Assembly (NCBI GenBank): GCA_903930805.1
Contig: CAIYZZ010000122.1
Span: forward strand, 1 to 7,236
DNA length: 7,236 nucleotides
Reading direction: 5' to 3'
DNA from: an uncultured Rhodocyclaceae bacterium
GTDB lineage: Bacteria > Pseudomonadota > Gammaproteobacteria > Burkholderiales > Rhodocyclaceae
Part shown: piece after piece, positions 6,498-7,236 of the stretch
How positions within the stretch are numbered: the stretch's first letter is position 1
Layout: each line of letters begins with the position of its first letter
Made by a program: the position numbers and the translations under genes
The notes under the pieces: model-generated
Seen by the model: only the letters and a program-made list of their open reading frames with translations
Database searches by the model: none
Told to the model about the DNA's origin: nothing

Positions 6498-6550
6498 TTG
6501 TCGGTATCATCTCATGAGCCTGATATTTGTAGCATTCAGGCTGGTAAATT
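6498..6550 (+). promoter_or_regulatory. Candidate promoters for def
   Basis: Two possibilities are visible. TTGTCG (6498-6503) and GATATT (6522-6527) are spaced 18 bases apart and each match the sigma70 consensus at four of six positions. Alternatively, TGGTAAATT (6542-6550) is an extended -10 form without a matching -35; it would give a leader of about 24 bases. Neither is strong. Confidence 0.3.
6511..6542. promoter_or_regulatory. Palindromic elements in the NERD-RHH/def divergent region (possible operator)
   Basis: CTCATGAG (6511-6518) is a perfect 8-base palindrome. It overlaps the left arm of a perfect 7-base inverted repeat, AGCCTGA (6517-6523) and TCAGGCT (6536-6542), with a 12-base spacer. 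The pair overlaps the candidate def -10 elements. RHH regulators usually bind short palindromes next to their own promoter, so autoregulation by the neighbouring RHH-domain protein is a reasonable inference. No T-tract follows, so it is not a terminator. Confidence 0.35.
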
Positions 6551-6580
6551 CCTTCCGAATCACCCAAAAGGAAACTTTGC

Positions 6581-7111
6581 ATGTCGGTTTGTACGATCCT
6601 TCGCATGGGCGATGCGCGACTTCTTGCGCTCGCGCAGCCAGTCACCGATTTTGCTGATCCAGGTCTGAACGTCCTGATCGATGACATGTTTGACACCATG
6701 GCTGAAACTGGTGGTGTGGGGCTGGCTGCGCCGCAGATCGGTGTCGGCCTGCAGGTCGTGATCTTCGGTTTTGAGAAAAGCGAACGCTATCCTGACGCTG
6801 AACCCGTACCGCAGACGATCCTGATCAATCCGGTTATCACCTTGATGACGGAGGAAGAGGATCTTGGCTGGGAAGGCTGCCTGTCCGTGCCTGGTTTGCG
6901 CGGGGAGGTGCCAAGGCACAAACAAATCCGCTACCAGGGGTTCGATCCACAGGGCCATGTGATTGACCGTACCGTTGAAAAGTTTCACGCCCGGGTCGTC
7001 CAGCATGAGTGCGACCACCTGATCGGCAAACTCTTCCCGATGCGGATGCGAGATTTCACCCGGTTCGGCTTTACCGATGTACTGTTCCCCGAGTTGAAGC
7101 AAGATCCGTAG
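6581..7111 (+). CDS. def: Peptide deformylase (non-fmt-linked paralogue type)
   Basis: Peptide deformylase is a metalloenzyme that removes the formyl group from the initiator methionine of new proteins. All three catalytic motifs are intact in 176 residues: [11 protein letters not shown] (44-54), [11 protein letters not shown] with metal ligand C100 (98-108), and QHECDH with ligands H142 and H146 and catalytic E143 (141-146). The N-terminus [15 protein letters not shown] is of the kind seen in second, stand-alone deformylases of beta- and gammaproteobacteria rather than in the Def encoded beside fmt. Consistent with this, no fmt gene follows; a hydrolase gene starts 36 bases downstream and is probably co-transcribed. 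AAGGAA (6568-6573) stands seven bases before the ATG. A main def-fmt pair is expected elsewhere in the genome (inference). Confidence 0.95.
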   Translation: MSVCTILRMGDARLLALAQPVTDFADPGLNVLIDDMFDTMAETGGVGLAAPQIGVGLQVVIFGFEKSERYPDAEPVPQTILINPVITLMTEEEDLGWEGCLSVPGLRGEVPRHKQIRYQGFDPQGHVIDRTVEKFHARVVQHECDHLIGKLFPMRMRDFTRFGFTDVLFPELKQDP

Positions 7112-7147
7112 AGGCCGCAGCTGTACCCAGGCGAGTCAAAGGAAAGA

Positions 7148-7236
7148 ATGTTGAAAGATCAATTGCCACCCCTCGAAATTGAGACTGCCCCAGACCCCGA
7201 GTTTGCGGTGATCTGGATGCACGGCCTCGGTGCGGA
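7148..7236 (+). CDS. Carboxylesterase/phospholipase-type alpha/beta hydrolase, N-terminal fragment (runs off the right edge)
   Basis: The 29 codons present end in AVIWMHGLGA. The VIWMHGLGAD-type segment is the first strand and oxyanion-hole HG motif of the small carboxylesterase/phospholipase (Abhydrolase_2) family, whose members hydrolyse short-chain esters or lysophospholipids. The catalytic Ser-Asp-His residues lie beyond the window, so activity cannot be checked. AAAGGA (7138-7143) lies four bases before the ATG. The gene is on the same strand as def with a 36-base gap and no terminator between them. Confidence 0.8.
   Translation, partial: MLKDQLPPLEIETAPDPEFAVIWMHGLGA

Overview
The window looks like a chromosomal stretch from a betaproteobacterium, most likely Rhodocyclales-like. 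This is inferred from family resemblance and gene order, with no search run. The pairing of ffh, divergent from a ypjD-yfjD pair, matches the order in E. coli. A type IV pilus pilC-pilD pair downstream of that pair, followed by an FmdB-type zinc-ribbon gene, is a layout I associate with betaproteobacteria.

Left half, minus strand, read right to left: ypjD (CcsA/HemX-like membrane protein), yfjD/corB (CNNM/CBS/CorC-type transporter), pilC (type IV pilus inner-membrane platform), pilD (prepilin peptidase/N-methyltransferase), then the first 16 codons of an FmdB-family zinc-ribbon gene running off the left edge. ypjD and yfjD overlap by one base (TAATG) and pilC and pilD are 9 bases apart, so each pair is probably translationally coupled. 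The FmdB gene seems to start a new unit: a perfect TATAAT sits just upstream of it, and a weak terminator-like hairpin follows pilD. The assembly ATPase gene pilB, which often precedes pilC, is not between yfjD and pilC, and coaE, which often follows pilD in this group, is not after pilD.

Right half: ffh (SRP GTPase) runs on the plus strand, divergent from ypjD across 75 bases. It has no visible Shine-Dalgarno sequence and an AT-rich -10-like element very close to its start codon. It converges tail to tail, with a 4-base overlap, on a minus-strand gene of 198 codons. That gene joins the N-terminal part of a NERD (nuclease-related, PD-(D/E)XK-like) domain to a ribbon-helix-helix antitoxin-type DNA-binding domain. 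It is the most unusual item in the window and is either a novel fusion or a deletion scar. Divergent from it is a second-type def (peptide deformylase), with two palindromic elements in the shared 98-base intergenic region. A carboxylesterase/phospholipase-type alpha/beta hydrolase gene begins 36 bases after def and runs off the right edge.

Most of the window is core housekeeping (protein export, N-terminal processing, pilus assembly, ion transport). The NERD-RHH gene is the one accessory-looking insertion. I see no rRNA, tRNA, CRISPR array, insertion sequence or long repeat. No gene-free stretch exceeds 300 bases.
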